Under the pieces are notes generated by a model. That model ran no database searches. It saw only the letters and a list, made by a program, of their open reading frames with translations, and was not told where the DNA came from. From the NCBI GenBank assembly GCA_014695325.1, contig JACJNZ010000092.1:1-64000 (forward strand): DNA of 64,000 nt, written 5' to 3'. Within the stretch, counting starts at the first letter, position 1; every line of letters starts with the position of its first letter. Positions 25,634 to 35,552 of this stretch are shown here, piece by piece. The DNA is from Cyanobacteria bacterium FACHB-502. Lineage in GTDB: Bacteria; Cyanobacteriota; Cyanobacteriia; Elainellales; Elainellaceae. Both the position numbers and the translations under genes were made by a program.

Positions 25634-28600
25634 TCAGGGTTGAGACAAAATCTGTTTGACGGCTGCAATGAGCTGAAGCGGGTCGATCGGTTTCGGGAGA
25701 TATGCTTGAAAGCCTGCTGCAAGAATTCGCTGCTCATCGGAGGGTTGGGCAAAAGCGGTGAGTGCAATTGCCTTTGGCAGCAGTGCAGCTTCCGTCTTTG
25801 GCAGTGTAGCTTCCGCTGAAATAGCCTGCAATTGTGGCGATGGCAATAATCGAACTTGTTGAATGAACTCGTAGCCATCCAGCTCTGGCATTCCAATGTC
25901 GCTAATTAATAGGTCGGGCGGAGATTGGGCAATGTGCCGCAATGCTTCTGAAGGCGAGGTAAAGGCAGTGACAATTGCGCCTTCGTGGGTGAGCAAAAAG
26001 CGCAGCAGCTCTAGATTATCTGGCTCGTCATCGACTAGCACAATGCGAACGCCCGCCAAAGCACCGAACGAAGTGGTCATCCCAGAGAATAAAGCAATCG
26101 CGTCCGGGGGCGATGCAGCCTGGGCAGCTGAGCCATGACTGTCTCCGTCGTCTGCCGCTTGCCTGCCAAAATCGGTTGGCTCAAAGCGATCGCCTTCGTT
26201 CAGCAGGGGCAGCTTGACGATAAACGTTGCACCCTGTCCTAGCCCAGGACTATCTGCGGTAATTGTGCCGCCGTGCAGTTCGACTAAATGCCGCACGATC
26301 GCCAGCCCTAACCCTAAGCCGCCGTACTTCCGCGTTGAGCCGCCCTCGGCCTGACGAAAGTATTCAAAAACATGGGGCAAAAAATCAGGCGCGATCCCAA
26401 TTCCAGTATCAGCAATGCAAACCTGAGCAAAGCGGCTGAAGCCGTCTTGAGAAACCGACAGTTGAATCTCAACCTGACCGCCCTCTGGGGTAAATTTAAT
26501 AGCGTTCGAGAACAGATTCCAGAAGACCTGTCCCAGCCGATCGACATCGCCCATCGTGTAAATCGGCTCTGAAGGGTTGAACTGAAGGGTGACAGATTTT
26601 GCTTGCGCGGCAAATTCCACCGTTTGGATTGCATCAGTCAGAATGAGTGTCAAATCGAGCGGACAAAAGCTTAACCGCAGCTTGCCCTGAATCACCCGCG
26701 AGACATCCAGTAAATCATCGACTAGATGAATCTGGTGTCGCACGTTGCGCTCGATCGTCTCCAGTGCATGAGCCACTTTTTCGGGAGTTAGCTTGCGCCC
26801 TTGCAGCATTTTCGTCCAGCCCAGAATTGGGTTGAGGGGCGTTCGCAGTTCGTGGGACAAGGCAGAGAAAAAGTCATCTTTCAGGCGGTTTACCCGCTCT
26901 GCTTCCTGGCGGGCGACCTGTTCACGGGCAAGCAGTTCTTCACGTTCGAGTTCGGCTTGCTTGCGATCGCTAATGTCAGTGTGCGTGCCCAGCATCCGCA
27001 GCGGGTTTCCTTCAGCATCCCAAGCAGCAATTCTGCCCAGCGACAAAATCCACTTCCAGCTGCCGCTGACTGTACGCTGCCGGAATTCAACCCGATACTC
27101 ATCTTGTTTCCCAGCAATGTATTCTTCATAGGCACGGCTGACGGGTTCCCAGTCGTCGGGGTGCAGGCGTTCGCGCCATCTGGCGTTGGTTTCCTCAAAG
27201 GTTTCTGGATCGTACCCTAGCATCAAGGCATATTCGGGGCTGACGATCGCATCTCCGGTTTGAACGTTGAGGTCATACAAGCCCTGGTTCGCAGCCCTTA
27301 AAGCCAGGCGCAGCCGCTCTTCACTGTCGCGCAAAGCCTGCATCGTTCGCGTTTGCTCGATCAGCGGCCAGAGCCGCACCACCACTTCCTGAAGGAGCAT
27401 TACTTCATCTGATCGCCACGAGCGCACGGCGGCGGAATTGACAGTAAGATGGGCAACCCAGCGTCCTGCTCTTACGCAGGGAACGGCGACAAAGGCATGA
27501 ATTCCCAGCCCCCTATAGTTTTGAGCAAAAGGCGCAGTATGCTCACAGGTTGCAACATCCCGAACGACAGCAGGGTGGCTGGTCTGCTGGTATTGATGAA
27601 TTATGTTGGGCAACATCATTTCGGATAAGCGATACGTGCCAACGATGCTGGGCATTTCTGCCTGCGATCGCCAATCCTGCTCGACGGTGATGATATCTGC
27701 TTGCAGGTCAACGTTGTGCCACAGACAGCGATCGACCTTGAGGTATTCGCCTAATCGACTGACCACTTCCCATTCCATTGCGTCCGCATCGGAAAGCTGG
27801 CGCAGTCGCGAATCGAGGTCGTTGAGGAACTGGTCATTGAGTTCGGCGATTCTGCGAGCGTCTTCGATGTGCTTACGCTCGGTAATGTCGAGAACCGTCC
27901 CTGACATGCGGCAAGGTTCCCCAGCAGCGTCAGAATATCCTTGTCCGCGTGCCAGTACCCAACGCATTGTGCCGTTCGGTTGAAAGATGCGGTACTCCTC
28001 GTCAAACTCAGCGCGATCGCGTAACGCAGTCGCAGCCGCATGAGACACTCGCTGGCGATCGTCAGGATGCAGCGCGTCGAGATGCCATGCCCAGGTCACG
28101 GGAACATCGGGCGGCAGTCCAAAAATTTCTTTGCAGCGATCGTCCCAGGTCAAAACCCCAGTGATGAGATTCCAATCCCAGATTCCCTGCTTTGATCCTT
28201 GCAAAGCAAGCTGGAGTCGTTCCTCGCTGAGGCGCAGCCGTTCGGAAGATTGCTTGCGTTCCTGATCAAGCTGATCGAGCGTGCCAGCACTCAGCCAAAT
28301 TAACCCCAGCGCAACAGCAATCTGCGATAGAGACAGCAGCGACAGCGCGAAGTTTGGGTCATAAGCGTCTGAATCTTGCCCCTGTAAAAAGACCCACCCC
28401 AGAACCAGCGGCACCACGATCGTGGCAGGCACAAATCGGCGGGCGACATCACTTCCAATCGAATCTCGACGAGTCAGGGTGTGCATTAGTCCCCGATCGC
28501 TTTCCAGTGCCAGAATCCCTGCACAAAGGAGGATAAACGCGAACGCAGTATGAACTGCCATTGAGGTGGTCAGACTGCTGACCCGATGCAGCACTTGAAC

Positions 28601-29215
28601 CCTATAGGCATAGCCCACCATTGCTTGTAGCGCAATTAAACCCGCAGCCGCCGTTAAACTTTGAGCCATAGTGATGCGATCGAACCTGGCTTGCTGATGC
28701 GATCGCTGCCTTAGTTTCTCTCGCTGACTGTATAACCAGAGGGCGGCACCCGTCAGCACAAAGTTGATAGCGGTATTGATGCCCATGCGACCGGGATGAG
28801 ACGTTGCCGGAGAAAGCGGAGTATCCCGAAACAGCAGTTCATCGATCCCAAGATTGAAGCCGAACCCGTACTGACTGCTCGTCAGTAAACCGATCGCACC
28901 GACTGCAACTGCACAGCCTGTTGCAAGGGAAGTCGTGGCAGAGCGGCGGGTTCGAGTTTGCAGCCCCAGCGACACACCAGCCAAAATAAAGCAAAGGGCT
29001 GTATTCGCCTTCATAGACACCGACCCTGGAATCACGCTCTTTAGGAATGCGAGATTCAAACTCCAGCCAAGCAGAACCAGGCATCCCAACAGCACGACCA
29101 GACCACTGGCAACTCGCGCAATCTTTAAACTCTGGCGATGGGAAGCAGCTCTGTCGGCAGGGCAATCGGGAGCAAGAAACCAGTTTCTCAAGTCCATAAA
29201 GATTTGAATCAGCAA
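25634..29215 (-). CDS. Hybrid sensor histidine kinase (membrane-PAS-GAF-PAS-HisKA-HATPase-REC)
   Basis: A 1,193-residue protein. Residues 1-320 hold about eight hydrophobic segments (a membrane sensor module). A PAS domain follows near 340-450 (ALQGSKQGIWDWNL), then a GAF domain near 460-620 and a second PAS near 630-750 (RAANQGLYDLNVQTG). HisKA has SALSHELRTPLNPILGW with the phospho-His near 800; HATPase has NLFSNAIKFTPEGG and GGLGLGLAIV; a terminal receiver has DDEPDN and the phospho-Asp in LLISDIGMPELDG. It senses an unknown signal and relays phosphate internally. Two separate receivers and a CheB lie upstream on the same strand and may be partners. Confidence 0.93.
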   Translation of the reverse strand: MLIQIFMDLRNWFLAPDCPADRAASHRQSLKIARVASGLVVLLGCLVLLGWSLNLAFLKSVIPGSVSMKANTALCFILAGVSLGLQTRTRRSATTSLATGCAVAVGAIGLLTSSQYGFGFNLGIDELLFRDTPLSPATSHPGRMGINTAINFVLTGAALWLYSQREKLRQRSHQQARFDRITMAQSLTAAAGLIALQAMVGYAYRVQVLHRVSSLTTSMAVHTAFAFILLCAGILALESDRGLMHTLTRRDSIGSDVARRFVPATIVVPLVLGWVFLQGQDSDAYDPNFALSLLSLSQIAVALGLIWLSAGTLDQLDQERKQSSERLRLSEERLQLALQGSKQGIWDWNLITGVLTWDDRCKEIFGLPPDVPVTWAWHLDALHPDDRQRVSHAAATALRDRAEFDEEYRIFQPNGTMRWVLARGQGYSDAAGEPCRMSGTVLDITERKHIEDARRIAELNDQFLNDLDSRLRQLSDADAMEWEVVSRLGEYLKVDRCLWHNVDLQADIITVEQDWRSQAEMPSIVGTYRLSEMMLPNIIHQYQQTSHPAVVRDVATCEHTAPFAQNYRGLGIHAFVAVPCVRAGRWVAHLTVNSAAVRSWRSDEVMLLQEVVVRLWPLIEQTRTMQALRDSEERLRLALRAANQGLYDLNVQTGDAIVSPEYALMLGYDPETFEETNARWRERLHPDDWEPVSRAYEEYIAGKQDEYRVEFRQRTVSGSWKWILSLGRIAAWDAEGNPLRMLGTHTDISDRKQAELEREELLAREQVARQEAERVNRLKDDFFSALSHELRTPLNPILGWTKMLQGRKLTPEKVAHALETIERNVRHQIHLVDDLLDVSRVIQGKLRLSFCPLDLTLILTDAIQTVEFAAQAKSVTLQFNPSEPIYTMGDVDRLGQVFWNLFSNAIKFTPEGGQVEIQLSVSQDGFSRFAQVCIADTGIGIAPDFLPHVFEYFRQAEGGSTRKYGGLGLGLAIVRHLVELHGGTITADSPGLGQGATFIVKLPLLNEGDRFEPTDFGRQAADDGDSHGSAAQAASPPDAIALFSGMTTSFGALAGVRIVLVDDEPDNLELLRFLLTHEGAIVTAFTSPSEALRHIAQSPPDLLISDIGMPELDGYEFIQQVRLLPSPQLQAISAEATLPKTEAALLPKAIALTAFAQPSDEQRILAAGFQAYLPKPIDPLQLIAAVKQILSQP

Positions 29216-29636
29216 TATATAGACACTACTGGTTCTTACACTTGCAATAAAGTAAACGATCGCGGTTTGCCTATCACAGTTTGACCATTAGTTTGCCCAT
29301 TCCCATTAGTTTGCCCATTAGAGTTCGTCTATCGTAGTTCGCTCATTATATAGTTCGCCTAATAATATAGTTCGCTCATTACAGTTCTCCCATCACCTTT
29401 TGTCTACGATATTGCCTACCGTAGCAACCGTTGAGCGGCGATCGAGTCTAATCAGACTTTTGAAAAGCGATACGATGATTCGAACTGCGCCCAATCCCGG
29501 GGAAACTGAACCATCGCTCAGTAATTAACCGTAGGGTGTGTTAGGTAAAGCCGTAACGCAGTGAGCCTTCGAGCATCAGGCATTACGCTGCGCTGGTTCA
29601 TCTTACAAAAGACTAAGTTTGATTCTGACCCCTGGC
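29216..29636. other. Intergenic stretch with degenerate short repeats
   Basis: No gene is evident in these 421 nt. Positions 29276-29392 consist of drifting copies of AGTTTGCCCATT and TAGTTCGCTCATTA. A REP-like inverted element (GTAACGCAGTGAG...ATTACGCTGCGC) occupies 29533-29606. The kinase promoter should lie near 29216-29270. Confidence 0.5.
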
Positions 29637-30077
29637 TTAATTTCGATCCAGAAAGTGATAGATAGATTGCCTGCGATGTTGTGAGGCTGCTGCAAAAGCT
29701 CGCGTCTTTTCAAGCAACTCCTCAAAGGTAATTGGCTTTCGGATACAGTCAGCAACTAATTGATATCGATGACAGAAATCTGGAAACTCAGAACAGCCCG
29801 TCACCACCAGAACCGGAATAAATGGATAGTTTTGTGCGAGCCACTCGGCAACGCCGCAGCCGTCTAAGCCAGGCATCATCAGATCCAGCACGATCAGGTC
29901 TGGAGGATGGCGTTCGATTTTGGCGATCGCACCATAGCCTTCTGACGCAGTTTCGACCACATACCCTTCACCTTCCAGTAGCACTTGCAGCAGTGCTCGA
30001 TTGTCTTCGATATCATCCACAACCAGAATATAAGGGGCGGGAAAGTGCGAAGAATTAAAAGAATCAATCGCAGACAT
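29637..30077 (-). CDS. Single-domain response regulator
   Basis: About 146 residues from the ATG at 30077 (MSAIDSFNSSHF), preferred over a longer frame whose first 56 residues look non-coding. The receiver domain has the acidic pair VDDIEDN, phospho-Asp in LIVLDLMMPGLDG, Thr in VVTGCSE and Lys in RKPITFEEL. There is no output domain, so it probably works by protein contact in a phosphorelay. It lies between the hybrid kinase and another receiver. Confidence 0.88.
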   Translation of the reverse strand: MSAIDSFNSSHFPAPYILVVDDIEDNRALLQVLLEGEGYVVETASEGYGAIAKIERHPPDLIVLDLMMPGLDGCGVAEWLAQNYPFIPVLVVTGCSEFPDFCHRYQLVADCIRKPITFEELLEKTRAFAAASQHRRQSIYHFLDRN

Positions 30078-30227
30078 GATAAAAATTTTATTTTTCAGTT
30101 CACATCGTGAAACTTCTTCAGCCCTATTTCTTCGGTCAGGGGTAAGAAAAAGAATGAACTGGAAGGAATAGATTGTGACCCGGATTCCTTTAGGAGGTTG
30201 CTTTAGAGGGATCAAAAGTGCTGCATC

Positions 30228-30260
30228 GCCCCTTACATGAGTCAACTTGGGGGACTTTGC
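30228..30260. repeat. Dispersed C/G palindromic repeat, copy 2 (degenerate)
   Basis: GCCCCTTACATGAGTCAACTT followed by GGGGGACTTTGC (30228-30260) matches copy 1 at the right half (AACTTGGGGGACTTTG) but is altered at the left. It lies between the two response-regulator genes. Confidence 0.5.
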
Positions 30261-30321
30261 AACGGAGCAATGGTTCAGTTTCCCCCAGAATTGGGAACAG
30301 CAAGGGAAATTTTAATCGCGA

Positions 30322-30738
30322 TCAGACAGGATGCATTCTGTCTTTGAATTGCAGAAAAGCTTTTACCCGCGCCACCAGTTCGTCAAAATCGACCGGTTTA
30401 CGAATAAAATCATTAGCTCCTAAATTCAGCCCTTCAGCCGCTTTAGGCTCTTCATGTGCCGTCACTAAAAGGATTGGAATGTAGGGTAGGTCTTGCCTCT
30501 GGCGAATTTCCTGCGTCACTTCGTATCCGTCCATACCAGGCATCATCACGTCTAGCAAAATCAGGTCTGGCGGATTGGCTTCCACCATTGCTACCGCTAA
30601 CCGACCATTATCTGCTATGTCAACTTCGTATCCTTCTGCCTCCAAAACGGTTTGCAGCAGAAATAAGTTGTCCATCAAATCATCAACGATCAGAATACGG
30701 GAGTTGGAAGCAGACACAGCAATCCTGGGAGGCAACAA
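30322..30738 (-). CDS. Single-domain response regulator
   Basis: A 138-residue receiver with VDDLMDN, phospho-Asp in LILLDVMMPGMDGYEV, Thr in LVTAHEE and Lys in RKPVDFDEL. It has no DNA-binding or enzymatic output. It is related to the receiver at 29637 and to the kinase's own receiver (MPxxDGYE), which suggests local duplication in this signalling cluster. Confidence 0.9.
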   Translation of the reverse strand: MLPPRIAVSASNSRILIVDDLMDNLFLLQTVLEAEGYEVDIADNGRLAVAMVEANPPDLILLDVMMPGMDGYEVTQEIRQRQDLPYIPILLVTAHEEPKAAEGLNLGANDFIRKPVDFDELVARVKAFLQFKDRMHPV

Positions 30739-30965
30739 TTGGGGAGCGAATCAATTAGGACAGGTAGAACAAAACAGAACCGCAAAAACTGCCCTGTCCC
30801 AGTATTCTAGATGCAGTGCTTTACTACCCTCTAACCTTCGGTAGATTGAGGAAATTTTCTTTAAAGAGGGTTCTTTAAAAAGGGACTGTACAGCAGCGTC
30901 GCGATCGCCCTTCCTTGTCCAGGGGTAAAAGGCAGTTTGATTTGCCCCGTTTGACTTGCCTCGTT

Positions 30966-31421
30966 TCACTGGTTCATTGGCAGATCAGATATCGGTGACT
31001 CTGAACGAGTTTCCAATACCGGACTCACCGAACTACTCAGCAACATCTGATGCAATGTCTCGGCTTGGTGCAACGCTTGCTCAGCCTGTGCCACAATCTG
31101 CTCGATCTCCTGGGCTGGACGCTTTTGCGATCGCGCTTCTGCTGCCAGCCAACGAGCCACAACAGCTTGTTCTCGCAGCAACCGTAACGCTGTCCACAAC
31201 TGCCGTTCGACTTCTTCTCCCTGGCTTTTGATCAAACTTTCGGGAAGAAAAGCGTGCCCCACATGACACTGGTAACGCTTTATGCCGCCGCTGTTCACGT
31301 GCCACAGTGATCCCCCGCAATCTGGGCAGCCTAGACCAGCAGGCGAATTGGTTGCCATCATTTGCTCAAGAGCGTCCTGTTCTAAATGAGCAGCATCGGG
31401 TCTGGGTTCTTTCTGGGTCAT
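30966..31421 (-). CDS. CheB-associated zinc-ribbon/helical protein
   Basis: A 151-residue protein. CPDCGG near residue 33 and YQCHVGHAF near 53 form a small zinc ribbon. Helices follow (GEEVERQLWTALRLLREQAVVARWLAAEARSQ). The same segment is often fused to or encoded beside receiver-less CheB proteins. Here its start overlaps the CheB stop by 4 nt (ATGA), so the two are made together. A structural or sensory partner role is likely; no enzymatic motif is seen. Confidence 0.75.
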   Translation of the reverse strand: MTQKEPRPDAAHLEQDALEQMMATNSPAGLGCPDCGGSLWHVNSGGIKRYQCHVGHAFLPESLIKSQGEEVERQLWTALRLLREQAVVARWLAAEARSQKRPAQEIEQIVAQAEQALHQAETLHQMLLSSSVSPVLETRSESPISDLPMNQ

Positions 31422-32026
31422 AGCGCGTTCTTTGATTCATGCGCCTGTTGCTGAATGAGCGTGACGAGCAACTGGGCGATCCCGGCGATCGGGAGAATAT
31501 GATCAGCAACACCGTAGTTAATGGCACTTTGGGGCATACTGGGAACCAGGGCTTGCTGGGGGTCTTGCACGATCGTAACGCCTCCGCGAGCTTTAACCTC
31601 TGCGAGTCCTGCTGTCCCATCCCAAAGCCCACCGGAAAGAATGATGCCAATGACTCGCTTGCCGTAGTGTTCAGCAGCGGTGCGAAATAGCGGGTCAACT
31701 GCGGGTCGAAATCCGTGCTCTTTCGGACCCATGACCACACGCATTCCTTCTAGAGACAGGAGCAAATGACGGTCTGGTACTGCAGTGTAGAGGTGCCTGG
31801 ATTTAATGCTCGCGCCATCAATCGCCTCACAGGCTAGAATTTCGTTCCAGGGTTGTAGCGTCTGGGCAAGTGCAAGCGACTGACGTGCCTGAGTGTGCAT
31901 CACCACAAAAATCGTTGCGGGAAATTTGTCTGGCAGGTGTTGCAATAGCTGGATTAATGCGTGAATTGCTCCCATTGAACCACCCACGACAATTAAAGGG
32001 TGTGCTGGCGAGTCTTGATTAGCCAT
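31418..32026 (-). CDS. CheB-type methylesterase domain protein without receiver
   Basis: About 202 residues from the ATG at 32026 (MANQDSPAHP, with AAAGGA upstream); the longer frame to 32137 has an unlikely start. The catalytic triad of CheB is visible: Ser in GGSMGA (17), His in VVMHTQ (44) and Asp in LSGGLWDGTAG. RPAVDPLFRTAAEHYG is also typical. It lacks the N-terminal receiver of chemotaxis CheB. There are no che genes nearby, so the target is probably not a classical chemoreceptor. Confidence 0.88.
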   Translation of the reverse strand: MANQDSPAHPLIVVGGSMGAIHALIQLLQHLPDKFPATIFVVMHTQARQSLALAQTLQPWNEILACEAIDGASIKSRHLYTAVPDRHLLLSLEGMRVVMGPKEHGFRPAVDPLFRTAAEHYGKRVIGIILSGGLWDGTAGLAEVKARGGVTIVQDPQQALVPSMPQSAINYGVADHILPIAGIAQLLVTLIQQQAHESKNAL

Positions 32027-32669
32027 GAGAGTGTCCTTTAAGCGACAGTGAGCAACCGTGACAGTGAGCGACCGTGAACAATAACAGCTCATCCGAATGG
32101 CATAAGCGCAAGCATCACAGGACGGTGCGAAGCTCAATGAACTGCTTTAGCTTAAGGTCTTAGCAGCGTGCGGCTCCTCCATCATCAGCAGCAACTTCAA
32201 TTGCGATCGATTGTATCCAGCCTCAACCGATCGAGAATTCGTCCCAATTAAATTTGAGCTTGCATGGAATCCGCTTGATTGAGGAAATGGCTGAGGCAGC
32301 GATGGGAAGGGGATTAGACCTGTGGCTTACGCGGTTCAAATCCCCCTCATTTCCCCTTCATTAATCATCCTTCATTAATAAATAGAGCGCGAAAAGATCG
32401 AGCAGAATTCGGGAAAACCCGAATAGATTAAAACAGTTCAAGGGTTTGTTCAAGGGTTTAGCGATCGCCCGCTGAGCATTGGTTGAATCAATTGAGCAGA
32501 TAGGTAGATTAGAGATAGGCGGATTCGAGATAGGCGGATTCGATAGATAAAAGCGATCGGAAATTCCAGAAATACAAGGCTGGGCTTTGTGGAGTCACAA
32601 TCATTGGCTAATGTTTCGATCGCAATTCGGGCATCTTTGACATAAACGCCTGAAGCGTGAGAACTAATC
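32027..32669. other. Intergenic stretch, no gene seen
   Basis: About 640 nt between divergent genes. It contains a 15-bp tandem duplication (AGATAGGCGGATTCG at 32513-32527 and 32528-32542) and a near-duplicate CCTTCATTAAT. Open frames here are short and without recognisable content. The promoters of CheB and of the 32670 gene must lie here. Confidence 0.5.
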
Positions 32670-33983
32670 ATGCCGCCCCAAATGTCGTCCCAGATGCCGC
32701 CTAAAATGCACTTTCAAGGCAGCGCGTATTTTGCCCAACCGCCTGCCTATGCGCCACTCCTGAAGCCGATCGTCCTGATCAAAAAAGGATTTTCTGCCCT
32801 CTATCAGCTGCTGCTGCAAGTGGTCTGGGCTGAACTGGTCAAGGGAAAACAGACAGACAGCCTTTTATCCGCGTTGCTCTTTCTGCTGCTGTGCGTTTGT
32901 TCACTGATGGTTTATCGCTTTGGTACATTACAGCAGCCGATCACGATCGCCTTTCTGCTGATCTGGACGATCGATCGGCAGATTGCGCTGTATGAATTTC
33001 GGTATCGGTTTCGATCGCCAGGCAGCCGCAGCATTATTCACCTACATGGCAGCGAGCATTGGCTGGTTTGGGATCAGCAGCTTCCCGATGGACAGCACAA
33101 TCATCTGAAGCTGAGGCAAACCGAAATTGAACAGATTACGATTCACCGCAGCGAACTTTACGGCGGCGTGTTTGACGATCGGCTCGGCGTGGTTTGGCAA
33201 ATCAATCTGCGGCTATGCGATGCCTCAGAGCTATTAGTCGATGAGCAAAGGCAGGTCAGCCGTGCCCTTGATATTGCTCGATCGCTTGCAGGACAGCTCC
33301 ATGTGCCGATCGCGTTCAAGCAGAGTGAAGGGCAGGGAAAATTTGCCTGGGAGCCGATCGACGAGGGAATGATGCGAAGCAGTCCAGCCGACGGACTAAT
33401 CGAATTTTCTGAGACATTTCCAAAAACGATCCAGGTGCAAAGAACCGCGCAGCAGTGGCAAATTTCTTCGCGCTGGCGGTGGATTAGTGGTTGGCTGCTG
33501 ATTCAACAGATTGGGCAAAGAACGGGATTTTTGCTGTTTGTGCTGTGGATGTCGAACTTTATGGTGTACTGGGGCGCATTTCTTCATTTCTTGCTGATCG
33601 CGCCTGGGGAGAGTAGTTCGCTCTTTGATCTGATCGGGCTGCTCATCCCACCGTGGAAATGGACGATCGCCCTGGAGTTAGGCTTCACGCTGCTCGTCCT
33701 GCTGATTCAGGGGGCAAGGCTCAGCTTTGAAGAGCATCTGCTGCTAAACCGCAACCGGCTCACCTTTTATCGCAATACCAAACCGCTTGCCCAGATTTCC
33801 CTGGATGCGATCGAGGCAACGCTATGGGTGAAACAGCCCGATCCGGTGCTGCTAATTGTAATGAGTGATTCGGTAGAGGGCGATCGAGTGATTGAAATTG
33901 ACGGACTCCAGCGAGAGATTGAATTCCGCGCCATGCTGATCGCCCTTGATCAGGGACGGGCTGCGCTGCAAGCTGAGGTCTGA
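32670..33983 (+). CDS. Multi-spanning membrane protein of unknown function
   Basis: A 437-residue protein I do not recognise. An N-terminal pair of hydrophobic segments (LLSALLFLLLCVCSLMVYRF, then PITIAFLLIWTI) is followed by a soluble region with a beta pattern (SRSIIHLHGSEHWLVWDQQL...ITIHRSELYGGVFDDRLGVVW). Three further membrane segments (about residues 270-350) and a second similar soluble part come next (LLLNRNRLTFYRNTKPLAQISLDAIEATLWV). The two soluble parts may be repeats of one bPH-like domain. Several in-frame ATGs lie within the first 13 codons. Confidence 0.75.
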   Translation: MPPQMSSQMPPKMHFQGSAYFAQPPAYAPLLKPIVLIKKGFSALYQLLLQVVWAELVKGKQTDSLLSALLFLLLCVCSLMVYRFGTLQQPITIAFLLIWTIDRQIALYEFRYRFRSPGSRSIIHLHGSEHWLVWDQQLPDGQHNHLKLRQTEIEQITIHRSELYGGVFDDRLGVVWQINLRLCDASELLVDEQRQVSRALDIARSLAGQLHVPIAFKQSEGQGKFAWEPIDEGMMRSSPADGLIEFSETFPKTIQVQRTAQQWQISSRWRWISGWLLIQQIGQRTGFLLFVLWMSNFMVYWGAFLHFLLIAPGESSSLFDLIGLLIPPWKWTIALELGFTLLVLLIQGARLSFEEHLLLNRNRLTFYRNTKPLAQISLDAIEATLWVKQPDPVLLIVMSDSVEGDRVIEIDGLQREIEFRAMLIALDQGRAALQAEV

Positions 33984-34143
33984 AACGCCGATCGCCTCAG
34001 CCGTCGCGTGATACGATGATTTCCTGGATCACTTTCGAAGCCCGGTTTAAGAATGTCGCTGTCGCCGTGCTGCTGCTGTAAGCGCGTCATCTGCCACGGA
34101 AATTCGGAAGCGGTCAACGACCCTATCCCTCAGCCGACGACCC

Positions 34144-35487
34144 ATGCATTTTGAAAAGATTTTGATTGCAAATCGGGGGGAGATTGCCCTGCGAATCCTG
34201 CGAACCTGCGAGGAGATGGGCATTGCAACCGTGGCAGTGCATTCCACGATCGATCGCCACGCGCTTCATGTGCAGCTTGCCGACGAAGCGGTCTGTATTG
34301 GCGAGGCTCCCAGCAGCAAAAGCTATCTGAACATTCCCAATATTATTGCTGCTGCCCTGACCCGCAATGCGACTGCGATTCATCCGGGCTATGGTTTCTT
34401 GGCAGAAAACGCCCGCTTTGCCGAAATTTGCGCCGACCACCAGATAGCCTTTATCGGTCCCACCCCGGAAGCGATGCGATCGATGGGCGATAAGTCCACT
34501 GCAAAAGAAACTATGCAGCGCATCGGCGTTCCCATCGTTCCCGGCAGCGATGGATTGCTCACGGACGAGAGAGAGGCTCTGGCGATCGCCCAGGAAATCG
34601 GCTATCCAGTCATTATCAAAGCCACAGCGGGCGGCGGCGGACGGGGAATGCGCCTGGTACGGACGGAGGATGAGCTGATCAAATCTTTCCTGGCAGCCCA
34701 GGGCGAGGCAGAAGCCGCCTTTGGGAACGCAGGCGTGTATCTGGAAAAGTTTGTTGAACGTCCGCGCCACATTGAGTTTCAAATTCTGGCAGATAGCTAC
34801 GGCAACGTGATTCACCTGGGCGAACGCGATTGCTCGATTCAGCGTCGCCACCAAAAGCTGCTCGAAGAAGCCCCCAGCCCAGCCCTCACCCCCGAACTGC
34901 GCGAAAAAATGGGCAGTGCTGCCGTTCGAGCGGCTCAAGCAATTAGTTATATCGGCGCGGGCACAGTCGAATTTCTGCTCGATCAATCGGGCAATTTCTA
35001 CTTCATGGAAATGAACACCCGCATCCAGGTCGAACACCCCGTCACTGAAATGATCGTCGGGCTGGATCTGGTGGCAGAGCAGATTCGGATTGCCCAGGGC
35101 GAAAAGCTCAACCTGACCCAGGATCAGGTGCAGCTTCGGGGGCACGCGATCGAATGCCGCATTAATGCCGAAGACCCCGACCACAACTTTCGTCCTAACC
35201 CCGGACGCATCAGCGGCTATTTGCCCCCCGGCGGCTTTGGCGTGCGGATGGATTCCCACGTTTACACCGACTACGAAATTCCGCCCTACTACGATTCGCT
35301 GATCGGCAAACTGATCGTGTGGGGACACAATCGAGAAGCGGCGATCGAGCGAATGCGACGGGCACTCCGCGAATGTGCGATCACCGGGCTTTCAACGACG
35401 ATCGGCTTTCATCAGCGGATTCTGGACAACCCGCAGTTTTTGAAAGGGGAAGTTTACACCAATTTTGTCGAGCAGATGATGCAATAA
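34144..35487 (+). CDS. accC: Acetyl-CoA carboxylase, biotin carboxylase subunit
   Basis: A 447-residue cytoplasmic ATP-grasp enzyme that carboxylates biotin on AccB, the first step of fatty acid synthesis. Seen: N-terminal [30 protein letters not shown], the glycine-rich ATP loop [23 protein letters not shown], and the active-site segment [15 protein letters not shown]. The length is normal. It stands 65 nt before crtQ on the same strand and could be cotranscribed with it. A long antisense open frame across it reflects codon bias only. Confidence 0.97.
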   Translation: MHFEKILIANRGEIALRILRTCEEMGIATVAVHSTIDRHALHVQLADEAVCIGEAPSSKSYLNIPNIIAAALTRNATAIHPGYGFLAENARFAEICADHQIAFIGPTPEAMRSMGDKSTAKETMQRIGVPIVPGSDGLLTDEREALAIAQEIGYPVIIKATAGGGGRGMRLVRTEDELIKSFLAAQGEAEAAFGNAGVYLEKFVERPRHIEFQILADSYGNVIHLGERDCSIQRRHQKLLEEAPSPALTPELREKMGSAAVRAAQAISYIGAGTVEFLLDQSGNFYFMEMNTRIQVEHPVTEMIVGLDLVAEQIRIAQGEKLNLTQDQVQLRGHAIECRINAEDPDHNFRPNPGRISGYLPPGGFGVRMDSHVYTDYEIPPYYDSLIGKLIVWGHNREAAIERMRRALRECAITGLSTTIGFHQRILDNPQFLKGEVYTNFVEQMMQ

Positions 35488-35552
35488 ACGGCGGCTACAA
35501 GGATTCCCCATTCCTTTAATATATGTAAAGAGAACCTTAGGGGACGGGCGGA

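Noticed and set aside
32328-32345. GCGGTTCAAATCC, resembling a tRNA T-loop
   Set aside because: No matching acceptor, D or anticodon arms are found around it.
34123-35328. 401-codon open frame antisense to accC
   Set aside because: It mirrors the biotin carboxylase gene, and its product has no family features; long antisense frames arise from the codon bias of the real gene.
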